NCBI GenBank assembly: GCA_013153035.1
Contig: JAADFF010000054.1
Coordinates: forward strand, 1-35,906
Reading direction: 5' to 3'
Source of the DNA: Dictyoglomota bacterium
GTDB taxonomy: Bacteria > Coprothermobacterota > Coprothermobacteria > Coprothermobacterales > JAADFF01
DNA: 35,906 nucleotides
Every line of letters starts with the position of its first letter. Positions within the stretch are counted from its first letter, which is position 1. A program made the translations under genes and the position numbers. This document shows positions 7,548 to 15,244 of this stretch, in pieces. The notes under the pieces were generated by a model. The model worked only from the letters and a program-made list of their open reading frames with translations, had not been told where the DNA came from and made no database searches.

Positions 7548-7765
7548 ACCTCCTTTTAAAATTTGGTGGAGGTCCCCGGTTTACCCCCACGCGAGGCTTC
7601 CGCGGCATGGCAAGGCAGGTCTCCTGACTCAGGGCATACCCTTGTCGCCTTCCCGGGTTTCCCCAGTGGCATATTGACAAGGGCTTTTAACCCCTCACAG
7701 TTGCGGGGCAGTGCCGGATTTTCACCGGCTTCCCTATTAAGCCTCACGGCACCTTGCCATGGCTT
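7548..7765 (-). promoter_or_regulatory. Cobalamin (B12) riboswitch with SD-sequestering expression platform
   Basis: The minus strand carries the B12 box GTCAGGAGACCTGCC (around 7616-7632), the GCCACTG block (around 7662-7668), and the GGGAAGCCGG and CCCCGCAACTG segments of the aptamer core. Helix P1 is perfect over 9 bases: 7752-7760 pairs with 7607-7615. Downstream, ACCTCCAC (7566-7573) can pair either with the upstream GTGGGGGT (7583-7590, 8 pairs, one G-U) or through ACCTCC with the btuF Shine-Dalgarno GGAGGT (7548-7553). No T-rich terminator is seen, so control is most likely at translation initiation: B12 would close the ribosome binding site. A TATAAC -10-like element sits at about 7767-7772. 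Confidence 0.93.
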
Positions 7766-7783
7766 GGTTATACAAAACATATA

Positions 7784-8770
7784 TTAACCTAAATTGTGCC
7801 TAACAACAAATTTATCTCCAACAGTATCCTTAATATGTCTCATGAGACTCATAAGTGATTTGGTTCTAAATGGAGAAGACAATGGGTCAAGCTTCATAAG
7901 AAATACATCTTCTCCCTCTTTGTCTTCTGGACGAATCCATATATAGAATGATTGGAAAAACCCCTTATCTATAGTGTAACTACGAAGCAATATTTCTCTA
8001 TCTCTATAAAATACTTCTCTAACACCATAGCCTTTATCGACAGCAGGTCTATAATTGAAACCTTCTAAAGACTTCATATCACCAAGAAGCTCTTTCCACG
8101 GCTTTTTTATTAGAGCATGTGGCATATAGTCAGCCCCCTTTATAAACAATCTTTCATAATCATCTGCATAATCCTTATCCTTGACAACTCTTACCAGGAA
8201 TATATCTCTACCCTCTGCAAGCCATTTCTGTTCATACTTTGTCTGAACTCTACGGCTGGGATTTTTTTCTAGCTTTATAGAAAAAACACCAGTTTTTTCA
8301 GCATTTTCACGTGCTTCTTCAGCATACCAGTCAACATCTGTCATAAGTTCAAAATATCCCCCAACCTTTAGCACACGGGCAAGCACATGCCAAAAATCTT
8401 CCCTAACAACCCTTCGTTTGGCATGCTTTTTTTTAGGCCAAGGAACAGGAAAGTTCATATACACACCATCTACTGAGTTTGGTGCAAAAAATTCTGCAAG
8501 ACCTAAAACACCATCAAAAAGGAGCATTTTCACATTATTTCTTTGCTCTCTTTGAAGCCGATATGCAGATTTTAGAAGTGATGTCATTGACACCTCAAAT
8601 CCTACAATAAGAGCATTGGGGAAAGCTTTAGATAGTGTCAGCAAATATTCTCCCCTACCAAATCCCAACTCAACAAATAATGATGTAGCATCAGGCTTCA
8701 TCATATGCCAAGGAATAGGCATGGGCATGTACTGAGGCTTTAGATACAGATGGTGTGGTGGAAAGTTCAT
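7784..8770 (-). CDS. trmB: tRNA (guanine-N7)-methyltransferase TrmB, long form
   Basis: Makes m7G at position 46 in the tRNA variable loop using S-adenosylmethionine. The SAM-binding motif is LFVELGFGRGEYLL; the family signature follows as NFPVPWPKKKHAKRRVV (classic PDPWPKKRH-type block), then LKVGGYFELMTDVDWYAE. The start at ATG 8770 (MNFPPHHLYL) is set by GGAGGGG five bases upstream. At 328 residues it is about 110 longer than the usual enzyme. The C-terminal extension (about 215-328) resembles the extra domain known in thermophiles such as Aquifex and Thermotoga, which supports a thermophilic host. It is downstream of and probably cotranscribed with the rhomboid gene, and its end abuts the B12 riboswitch region. 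Confidence 0.9.
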   Translation of the reverse strand: MNFPPHHLYLKPQYMPMPIPWHMMKPDATSLFVELGFGRGEYLLTLSKAFPNALIVGFEVSMTSLLKSAYRLQREQRNNVKMLLFDGVLGLAEFFAPNSVDGVYMNFPVPWPKKKHAKRRVVREDFWHVLARVLKVGGYFELMTDVDWYAEEARENAEKTGVFSIKLEKNPSRRVQTKYEQKWLAEGRDIFLVRVVKDKDYADDYERLFIKGADYMPHALIKKPWKELLGDMKSLEGFNYRPAVDKGYGVREVFYRDREILLRSYTIDKGFFQSFYIWIRPEDKEGEDVFLMKLDPLSSPFRTKSLMSLMRHIKDTVGDKFVVRHNLG

Positions 8771-8797
8771 AACATCCCCTCCTACAACTATCAAATG

Positions 8798-9502
8798 TTA
8801 GTAATAGTAGTAAATTCTATCAGAATAAAATTTATACCTAATAGGCCTATGATTTCTCACAACCAGACCTATCCACAAGCCTGCTACAAATCCTCCAACA
8901 TGTGCCCAGTATGCAACAGGACTCATAACGTCTACAATACCACTAACAAGCTGAAGAAGTATCCAGTAGAAAAGATACCAATAAGCAGAAATATAAACAA
9001 TAACAGGGAAAATACCAATAATCAACAGAGTTTCAATAGGCGATGCTGGGAAAAATATCATATAAGCCCCAAGCACACCAGAAATAGCAGCGGAACCGCC
9101 AATAAGAGGCATTGTGCTTGTGGGAAACACCAATGCATGCATTAACATACCAACTGCCGATGCAAAAAGGTAAAATAAAAGATATATATGATGTCCCATA
9201 ACATCTTCTACATTATCCCCAAATACATATAAAAACCACATATTTCCAATAATGTGCATCCACCCACCATGAAGGAATGTTGAGATAAGTATCATTGATA
9301 ATATTCCCCATATATCAAATACCTTTACCATATACCAAAATTTAGCAGGCACAAACGCGTGTGTTTGTATGAATGCCTGAAGGGCATCAGCAGGCATGGA
9401 TAGTTCAAAGAAAAAAGCAAGAAAGGACACCAGTATTATGACATAAGTCATAACTGGTGCCCTGCGGGTGGGGTTAATATCCCTCAGCGGTAGCAGAAAC
9501 AT
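8798..9502 (-). CDS. Rhomboid-family intramembrane serine protease
   Basis: Membrane protease that cuts transmembrane segments of other proteins. The 234-residue chain has six or more hydrophobic helices. It keeps the HGGWMHIIGNMWFLYVFG block (His78, His83, Asn87), the catalytic serine in GGSAAISGVLGAY (Ser137; the fourth residue of the usual GxSG is Ala) and the catalytic His201 in YWAHVGGFVAG. The N-terminal LPLRDINPTRRAPVMTYVI and the placement of the W-x-H-x-x-x-N block match the bacterial subgroup often annotated as YdcA/GlpG-like. The ATG overlaps the upstream protease stop (TAATG) and follows GGAGG at 8 bases, so the two proteases are coupled. Natural substrates cannot be told from sequence. 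Confidence 0.92.
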   Translation of the reverse strand: MFLLPLRDINPTRRAPVMTYVIILVSFLAFFFELSMPADALQAFIQTHAFVPAKFWYMVKVFDIWGILSMILISTFLHGGWMHIIGNMWFLYVFGDNVEDVMGHHIYLLFYLFASAVGMLMHALVFPTSTMPLIGGSAAISGVLGAYMIFFPASPIETLLIIGIFPVIVYISAYWYLFYWILLQLVSGIVDVMSPVAYWAHVGGFVAGLWIGLVVRNHRPIRYKFYSDRIYYYY

Positions 9503-10353
9503 TATTTATTCCTCCAATCTCCTGTAGAATGGGGAATGTAACTAACACTGGGTCGACGGCTAGAAGGCTGAGGATAAAACTTCATCAGCATGTATACCTC
9601 AGTAGGTACATCGGTGCTAATCTTGATTCCATCTCCTCCATGCTGGGGTTTCAATATCTCGTTAAGAGTTTCCTTAAACAGTGGATAATCGTGAGTCCAA
9701 GTACCCTGAGAAAGGATGTCAGCTATTCTCTCTGCATCATCCTCCGTATAATGCTCGAGGAGCATTTCTTTGACAAACTCTTTGACCTGCTTTAAGGCTT
9801 TTCTTGACATATCAGCCTTAATCAGCGTGGCATCGTCTACTTTATCTGCCCCTTTCTCCTCTACTGCTTTGACAATAGATGCAGCAGGTTCAGTTCCAAG
9901 CTGAGGATCTACTGGACCCAAGACGGCATTTTCATCCATAATAATTTCATCTGCAGCAAGGGCTATTAGGGTTCCACCAGACATAGCATAGTGTGGAACA
10001 ATAACCCTGGTAGGGGCCTTATGTCTCTTTAGGGCCTTAGCAATCTGCTCTGCAGCAAGCACAAGGCCTCCTGGGGTATGAATAATAAGGTCTATAGGAA
10101 CATCATCGGGTGTAGAACGAATGGCGGAAAGTACAGCCTCGGAATCGTCAATATTGATGAAACGGGAAATAGGTAAACCAAAGAAGGAAATAGTCTCTTG
10201 TCGATGAATAAGGGTAATAACCCTACTCTTCCTTTTTTTCTCAAGTCTTGCCAACAGTATATTGCGCATATTCTGCAAATGCCACTGTTGCATAGCGGGC
10301 TCCATGAGCATAAAGATAAATAGAAGCCACCACAACATACTCATAAAATCCAT
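9502..10353 (-). CDS. SDH/ClpP-class membrane-anchored serine protease
   Basis: Belongs to the serine dehydrogenase proteinase (SDH_sah, SppA/ClpP-crotonase fold) family. The start at ATG 10353 (MDFMSMLWW) sits 6 bases after GGAGGTG, giving 283 residues. One N-terminal hydrophobic helix (about 4-20) would anchor it to the membrane. The core has DLIIHTPGGLVLAAEQIAKAL, the nucleophile serine in HYAMSGGTLIALAADEI (Ser125), and the ENAVLGPVDPQLG block typical of SppA-like proteases. A C-terminal segment has THDYPLF, also family-typical. It is the first gene of the protease-rhomboid-trmB group and diverges from moeA. A close relative in function is not known; quality control of membrane proteins together with the rhomboid is inference. 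Confidence 0.85.
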   Translation of the reverse strand: MDFMSMLWWLLFIFMLMEPAMQQWHLQNMRNILLARLEKKRKSRVITLIHRQETISFFGLPISRFINIDDSEAVLSAIRSTPDDVPIDLIIHTPGGLVLAAEQIAKALKRHKAPTRVIVPHYAMSGGTLIALAADEIIMDENAVLGPVDPQLGTEPAASIVKAVEEKGADKVDDATLIKADMSRKALKQVKEFVKEMLLEHYTEDDAERIADILSQGTWTHDYPLFKETLNEILKPQHGGDGIKISTDVPTEVYMLMKFYPQPSSRRPSVSYIPHSTGDWRNK

Positions 10354-10436
10354 TTTCATCACCTCCACAAGTATTCTATCTGTCTACTACCAGATTAATA
10401 TCGTGATTTATAATTTAAGCGAGAGGAGGTGCTTGT
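10354..10436. promoter_or_regulatory. Divergent control region, protease operon and moeA operon
   Basis: The 83-base gap between two outward-facing operons must hold both promoters. On the plus strand a perfect TATAAT lies at 10409-10414, about 23 bases before the moeA ATG, and AGGAGGTG at 10424-10431 is its ribosome binding site. I see no good -35. On the minus strand a TAGAAT element near 10372-10377 could be a -10 for the protease gene. No molybdenum-cofactor riboswitch fits in this space. Confidence 0.4.
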
Positions 10437-11666
10437 ATGGCATTTTTATATTTGGTTTCGCCTTCTGAAAGGCTAACCCCTGCTTATCATAGGTTTGCAC
10501 GTATAAAAGAAACAGAAGACATTAGTATTTTCCAAGCCAAGGGCAGAGTACTGGCCAAAGATATTTACAGCTCAGAAAACATTCCACCATTACCCCGTTC
10601 CACGGTAGATGGATATGCTGTCAAATCAGAAGACACAATGGGGGCTTCACCTGAAACACCTGCAATGCTCCTTAAGATAGGAGAAATCCACATTAGTGAA
10701 CTCCCCAAAGAGAAAATAGCACCAGGCCAGACGATGTACATTCCCACAGGTGGAATACTGCCTGAAGGGGCAGACGCAGTAGAAATGATTGAATACACTG
10801 AAGAAATACCACCATATGTAGAAATGTATCGCAGTGTAGCACCCGGTGAAAATACCGTACAACCGGGTGAGGATATAAAGGAAGGTATGCTTCTTATCTC
10901 TAAGGGAACAAAACTTCACGCCAGACACATAGGGCTTCTCGCGTATGCCGGTATTACAACAGTTACAGTGTATAGAAAACCCAAAATAGCCATCTTCTCA
11001 ACAGGAGATGAGATTGTTCCACCAGATACCAAGCCCGGGCCTGGCAAAATGCGTGATGCCAACGGACCTATGCTCAAGTCCTTGTTTGCAGATATGGGAG
11101 AAATCCTCAATGTCTCCCCGACCATTATTCCCGACGAACGAGAAGCAATGGAAAAAGCCTTAAAAGAAGCTTTGGAGACAGCCGACATTGTCATGCTATC
11201 GGGTGGTTCTTCGGCCGGCACAAGAGACCTTGTTGTTTCTGTCATAGAAAGTATGTCTAAAAGTGAAATACTGTTTCATGGTCTGCGTATTAGTCCCGGG
11301 AAACCTACCATAGTGGCTGTTGCTGGCGGAAAACCGATATTGGGACTTCCCGGGCACCCTGCCTCATGCTTTGTATCGGCCAAACTCATAGGTACAAACA
11401 TTGTAGAATATATATCAGGCAGCGATAGACAAACACCCTTTGTCTTTATACGAGGGGTTATGAAAACAGAGGTTTACAGCAAACCCGGTATAGAAGAATA
11501 TCTCAGGGTAAAATTAGATTTCTCAACATCACCACCTACTGTTGAACCAATGATTACCCAATCAGGAATAACATATACGCTTGCAATGGCAGATGGTCTT
11601 GCAAGAATACCACCAGAAAAAGAAGGGCTATCTGCTGGTGAGGAAGTTGAGGTGATGTTACTGTGA
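10437..11666 (+). CDS. moeA: Molybdopterin molybdenumtransferase MoeA (first copy)
   Basis: Inserts molybdate (or tungstate) into adenylylated molybdopterin. The 409-residue protein has the MoeA order: N-terminal domain with PPLPRSTVDGYAVKS (the P-x-x-x-x-S-x-x-D-G-Y-A motif), GEDIKEG, the MogA-like domain with IFSTGDEIV, DANGPML, MLSGGSSAGTRDL, HGLRISPGKPTI and LGLPGHPAS, then the C-terminal beta domain. ATG at 10437 follows AGGAGGTG at 5 bases. It starts an operon of eight tightly packed genes. Its stop overlaps the next moeA by GTGA. Two MoeA copies are common in anaerobes, where one may favour tungsten; which does so here cannot be read from the sequence. Confidence 0.96.
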   Translation: MAFLYLVSPSERLTPAYHRFARIKETEDISIFQAKGRVLAKDIYSSENIPPLPRSTVDGYAVKSEDTMGASPETPAMLLKIGEIHISELPKEKIAPGQTMYIPTGGILPEGADAVEMIEYTEEIPPYVEMYRSVAPGENTVQPGEDIKEGMLLISKGTKLHARHIGLLAYAGITTVTVYRKPKIAIFSTGDEIVPPDTKPGPGKMRDANGPMLKSLFADMGEILNVSPTIIPDEREAMEKALKEALETADIVMLSGGSSAGTRDLVVSVIESMSKSEILFHGLRISPGKPTIVAVAGGKPILGLPGHPASCFVSAKLIGTNIVEYISGSDRQTPFVFIRGVMKTEVYSKPGIEEYLRVKLDFSTSPPTVEPMITQSGITYTLAMADGLARIPPEKEGLSAGEEVEVMLL

Positions 11667-13525
11667 AAAAATTTCATAATACGACCCCATGGGATAATGT
11701 GCTATCTCTTGTAGAAAACACGTTAAAGTCTATGCTTAAGCCCCAAATAGAAGAAATACCAGTAAAAGAGGCTATTGGTAGAGTATCTGCACGAGAAGTA
11801 TGGGCAAAGCGTAATGTACCTCACTTCCTTGCAGCTGCAGTGGATGGCTATGCTGTGAAAAGTGACAGATTTAAAGAGGCACATACGGCAAACCCCATAA
11901 GGGTTGCCAAAGATAGTGTCCGGTATGTCAATACAGGAGATCCTGTCTACTTTCCCGAAGAAGATGCCGTATATATGCAAGAAGATGTTTTAGAAGATGG
12001 AGAGTTCTTAGTATTCCACAAGAGTATATCTGTCGGCAAGGGAATTCGCTTCCTTGGGGAAGATGTCATCAAAAACGATCTTATTGTGTGGAGAAACACA
12101 TATCTTCTCCCAGAGCACATAGCCCTTATGAGAGCAGCTGGTGTAAAGACAGTAGAAGTCTACAAACCTATAAGCGTCACTATCATACCCACGGGTGAGG
12201 AAATGAAGGCCCCAGAAGGGGATCTCAAAGAGGGAGATTTACCAGAGACAAGTAGTCTCATGGTAGCCCAGTATGTTGAAAGGTTTGGAGGAACAGTATC
12301 CAAGATATACTCCCCTGTTTCCAATGATATAGATAAGCTATCTCAGGCACTAAAAGATGGTTTGCAAAATGCAGATATCGTATTATTTATTGGTGGCTCT
12401 TCAAGGGGAAAACATGACCTTATAGCTCCACTGATAGAAAATATGGGCACTCTACTTGTTCACGGCATACGTATAAGACCATCAAAACCCACAATAATAG
12501 GTATAGTAGAAAACAAACCTGTTATAGGACTGCCAGGATATCCAACAGCTACATACTATATACTTCAACATATAGTGAAACCTTTAATAGAAGTATTTAT
12601 GCCCAAAGACAAAGAAATACCTCATCAAACTGAAAAGGCAACTCTCAGCGTGCATGTGCCATCACCTGGCGGTGTAGCAGAACTACTCCGTATTGTCGTA
12701 GGCAAAGCTCACGATGAAAAAAACCATGCTATTACACTAGGTAGTGGCTCCAGTAAGCTATTTCCCATTACCATGGCCAATGCACATTTGTTTATACCAG
12801 AGGGCAGTGAAGGATATAAAGCAGGTGAAGAAGTTGAGATTATTAAGGTCAAAGGTGGACATCCTCTTCTGGCAATGGCAAGTGATGATATGGCATTTAA
12901 ATTGCTTCTATCTCTGCTAAGGGAGAAAAACATACTCGTATCCTACGCCAAAAAAGGTTCACTTGGCTCTATTGGAGCATTTAATAAAGGACAGGTGTAC
13001 TTGGCAGGTGCCCATCTGCTTGATCCACAAACGGGTCAGTACAATAAACCCTTTATAAAGAAACCTGCCAAACTTATACTGATGGCAAAGCGAGAGCAAG
13101 GATTTATTGTCCAAAAAGGCAATCCGAAAAATATATCGTCCTTTGAAGATATACGGCGAATAAAATTTGTAAACAGAGAAAAAGGTTCGGGCACACGTAT
13201 GTTACTTGATTATCTTCTGGCGAAATATGGTATTTCGCCCAGCGAGATTGATGGCTACATGCTTGAACGATTCTCGCACTTACAAGTAGCCATGACCGTT
13301 GCCATAGGTATGGCAGATGCAGGACTTGGAATAAAAGCAGCTGCCGATGCTCTCGACCTTGACTTTGTACCTGTGCATACTGAGGAGTATCATATAATCA
13401 TACCCGAAGGTGATGAAGCACTTGCCCAAAATATCATAGACGTGCTAAGAAGCACAAAATGGCAGGCCAAAGTGCAAGAAATTGGTGGCTATGATGTGTC
13501 TGCCAGTGGAAAGGTGGTTAAATAA
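11663..13525 (+). CDS. moeA: MoeA fused to periplasmic-binding-like domain (second copy)
   Basis: A 620-residue fusion. Residues about 1-400 are a full MoeA: PHFLAAAVDGYAVKS, GEDVIKN, IIPTGEEM, FIGGSSRGKHDL, HGIRIRPSKPTI and GLPGYPTATYY. Residues about 410-620 are a PBP-like domain of the ModA/LysR type seen in archaeal and clostridial MoeA fusions (SDDMAFKLLLSLL, GAHLLDPQTGQYN, FVNREKGSGTRMLLDYLL, VAIGMADAGLGIKAAADAL). The second domain has no signal peptide, so it works in the cytoplasm, perhaps holding molybdate or tungstate, or an effector, next to the active site; that role is inferred. The GTG start overlaps the first moeA stop. The MoeA part differs from copy one in the usual serine before the DGYA motif (Ala here). 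Confidence 0.93.
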   Translation: MKKFHNTTPWDNVLSLVENTLKSMLKPQIEEIPVKEAIGRVSAREVWAKRNVPHFLAAAVDGYAVKSDRFKEAHTANPIRVAKDSVRYVNTGDPVYFPEEDAVYMQEDVLEDGEFLVFHKSISVGKGIRFLGEDVIKNDLIVWRNTYLLPEHIALMRAAGVKTVEVYKPISVTIIPTGEEMKAPEGDLKEGDLPETSSLMVAQYVERFGGTVSKIYSPVSNDIDKLSQALKDGLQNADIVLFIGGSSRGKHDLIAPLIENMGTLLVHGIRIRPSKPTIIGIVENKPVIGLPGYPTATYYILQHIVKPLIEVFMPKDKEIPHQTEKATLSVHVPSPGGVAELLRIVVGKAHDEKNHAITLGSGSSKLFPITMANAHLFIPEGSEGYKAGEEVEIIKVKGGHPLLAMASDDMAFKLLLSLLREKNILVSYAKKGSLGSIGAFNKGQVYLAGAHLLDPQTGQYNKPFIKKPAKLILMAKREQGFIVQKGNPKNISSFEDIRRIKFVNREKGSGTRMLLDYLLAKYGISPSEIDGYMLERFSHLQVAMTVAIGMADAGLGIKAAADALDLDFVPVHTEEYHIIIPEGDEALAQNIIDVLRSTKWQAKVQEIGGYDVSASGKVVK

Positions 13526-14482
13526 ATGGTAGACCCTTTAGGAAGAAAAATAGAGTATATTCGCATATCGGTTATAGACCACTGTAATTTTATGTGCAAA
13601 TACTGCACAACAGGCACTCATGGATTTGAAAAGGTACCTAAAGAAGACATACTTTCGTTTGAAGACATTGCCCGCATAGCAGAAGCTGGTAAACACTTAG
13701 GTATTAACAAGATAAGACTAACAGGCGGAGAGCCTCTTGTTAGACATCCGCTTCCAAAACTTGTTTCCATGATAAAAGATGTCGGTATAGATGACATAGC
13801 CATTACCACAAATGGTTATTACCTGTCAATTTATGCAAGAGAGCTAAAAGATGCCGGTTTAACTTCAGCCAATATCAGCATAGACGCCGTAAATCCAGAA
13901 ACATTTAAAAACATCACCGGCGTAGACGCTGTTCACCTTGTACTAAAGGGTATAGATGATGCCATAGATGCAGGTATTAAGGTTAAACTCAATACTGTTG
14001 TCATGAAAGACATTACCATCAAAGAGCTACCAGCCCTACTGGATCTGGCTCGTTCCCGCAATGTTCCTCTAAGATTTATAGAGCTAATGCCCAAGATAGA
14101 TACGGAAACATGGAATGATATGTTCTTTAAAATCACAGACTTAAAAAAGTACATTGAAGAAAATATATCTCCTTTAACCCCTGTTGATGCCCAACTCGGT
14201 AAAGGACCAAGCACATACTACCAACTGGAGGATGGCACTATTGTAGGTTTTATAGCCTTTTTCTCTATGAACTACTGTCAGAGGTGCAATCGTATTAGAA
14301 TAGACAGTAGAGGTAATATATATCCGTGCTTGTTTGCTCCGATAAAATTACCAGGACTGGACAAAATAAGAGCAGGACTGGAAGAAACAATAGAGTTTCT
14401 CAAAGAAGGGATAAAGGCAAAACCAGAACATGGTGATCCCAACGCAGCATGGAGTGTTGAAATGAGAAACATAGGAGGGTAA
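13526..14482 (+). CDS. moaA: GTP 3',8-cyclase MoaA
   Basis: Radical SAM enzyme that turns GTP into 3',8-cyclo-7,8-dihydro-GTP, the first step of molybdenum cofactor synthesis and the substrate of MoaC. The 318-residue chain has the N-terminal cluster motif Cys20-x3-Cys24-x2-Cys27 (DHCNFMCKYC), TGGEPLVR, and the C-terminal cluster CQRCNRIRIDSRGNIYPC (Cx2Cx13C) that binds GTP. It ends in NIGG, preserving the C-terminal double glycine needed for activity. The ATG lies directly after the upstream stop with GGTGG about 8 bases before it. The next two genes are both MoaC-like. Confidence 0.96.
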   Translation: MVDPLGRKIEYIRISVIDHCNFMCKYCTTGTHGFEKVPKEDILSFEDIARIAEAGKHLGINKIRLTGGEPLVRHPLPKLVSMIKDVGIDDIAITTNGYYLSIYARELKDAGLTSANISIDAVNPETFKNITGVDAVHLVLKGIDDAIDAGIKVKLNTVVMKDITIKELPALLDLARSRNVPLRFIELMPKIDTETWNDMFFKITDLKKYIEENISPLTPVDAQLGKGPSTYYQLEDGTIVGFIAFFSMNYCQRCNRIRIDSRGNIYPCLFAPIKLPGLDKIRAGLEETIEFLKEGIKAKPEHGDPNAAWSVEMRNIGG

Positions 14483-14486
14483 AAGT

Positions 14487-15242
14487 GTGAAGCCAACGCA
14501 CATTAAAGCTGGATTACCACACATGGTAGATGTCACAGATAAGAATGTTACAGCCCGCAAGGCTACGGTATTTACAGAAGTTATACACACAGGCAGAACC
14601 ATAAAAGATGTTAAAGAATCACTTGTCAAGGCTTCTTTGACAAGCACAACGGCAACGAAGCTGCTACCCCAGTTTATCCCAATGACCCACCCTATTCCAT
14701 TTACATACATAGGTTCTGAGACACAAGGATTAGAAAGCGACGCATTTGAAATATATACAACTGTTAGAGCTAACTGGTACACAGGTATGGAGGTTGAAGG
14801 TTATTTAGGTAGCTTACTATATGCGCTGACATTTGCAGCACATCAAGATAGAGCATTCTACCACTTTATAATCAGGCGGAGTATGCTCCTTTATAAATCG
14901 GGCGGGAAATCAGGAACACTAAAACGACAAATAGGTAAAGTAGAAAACATTATGTTGTCTGGAACAAAAACCAAGCCATTTGTCAGCATAGGAAAGCTAG
15001 ACCCTCTCTTTATTACCAATTATCCACAAATGGCAGAAAAAGATAATTCGTATCCACTTATTATTACTAATACCAATCTATATTATGCCAAAGGATATAT
15101 AGAAATAGGACCTCATGTTATGACAATAACCTACAGAGAAATAGATGATAACGGTCATTACCTTTTAATGATAGCCCCAAGATGTGACAGAGCCGTCATT
15201 AGAACAGGACATAATATCACTAGTCTGTTAATGGAGGAATAG
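14487..15242 (+). CDS. Divergent MoaC-like protein A (keeps His/Glu half of active site)
   Basis: Distant homologue of cyclic pyranopterin monophosphate synthase. The first 145 or so residues align to E. coli MoaC: HMVDVTDK (12-19), Arg24 for Arg26, FIPMTHP for LIPLCHP (His68 for His77), Arg94 for Arg104, TGMEVE (Glu102, Glu104 for Glu112, Glu114), and LLYKSGGKSG (134-143). The segment that in E. coli reads YDMCK, with catalytic Asp128 and Lys131, aligns without gaps to AAHQD (117-121), so both residues are lost. The Lys51 equivalent is uncertain (Lys40 or Lys43). About 108 further residues follow; they faintly resemble a MOSC domain but lack recognisable catalytic residues. The GTG start at 14487 follows GGAGGG at 7 bases. 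The next gene is a second MoaC-like protein with the reverse pattern of losses. On its own this protein is unlikely to be an active MoaC. Confidence 0.8.
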   Translation: MKPTHIKAGLPHMVDVTDKNVTARKATVFTEVIHTGRTIKDVKESLVKASLTSTTATKLLPQFIPMTHPIPFTYIGSETQGLESDAFEIYTTVRANWYTGMEVEGYLGSLLYALTFAAHQDRAFYHFIIRRSMLLYKSGGKSGTLKRQIGKVENIMLSGTKTKPFVSIGKLDPLFITNYPQMAEKDNSYPLIITNTNLYYAKGYIEIGPHVMTITYREIDDNGHYLLMIAPRCDRAVIRTGHNITSLLMEE

Positions 15243-15244
15243 AT

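Noticed and set aside
7556-7787. Open frames on both strands between btuF and trmB
   Set aside because: The region is a cobalamin riboswitch; the frames are by-products of its GC-rich structure.
10354-10436. Molybdenum-cofactor riboswitch upstream of moeA
   Set aside because: The space between the -10 element and the ATG is about 23 bases, far too short for that RNA.
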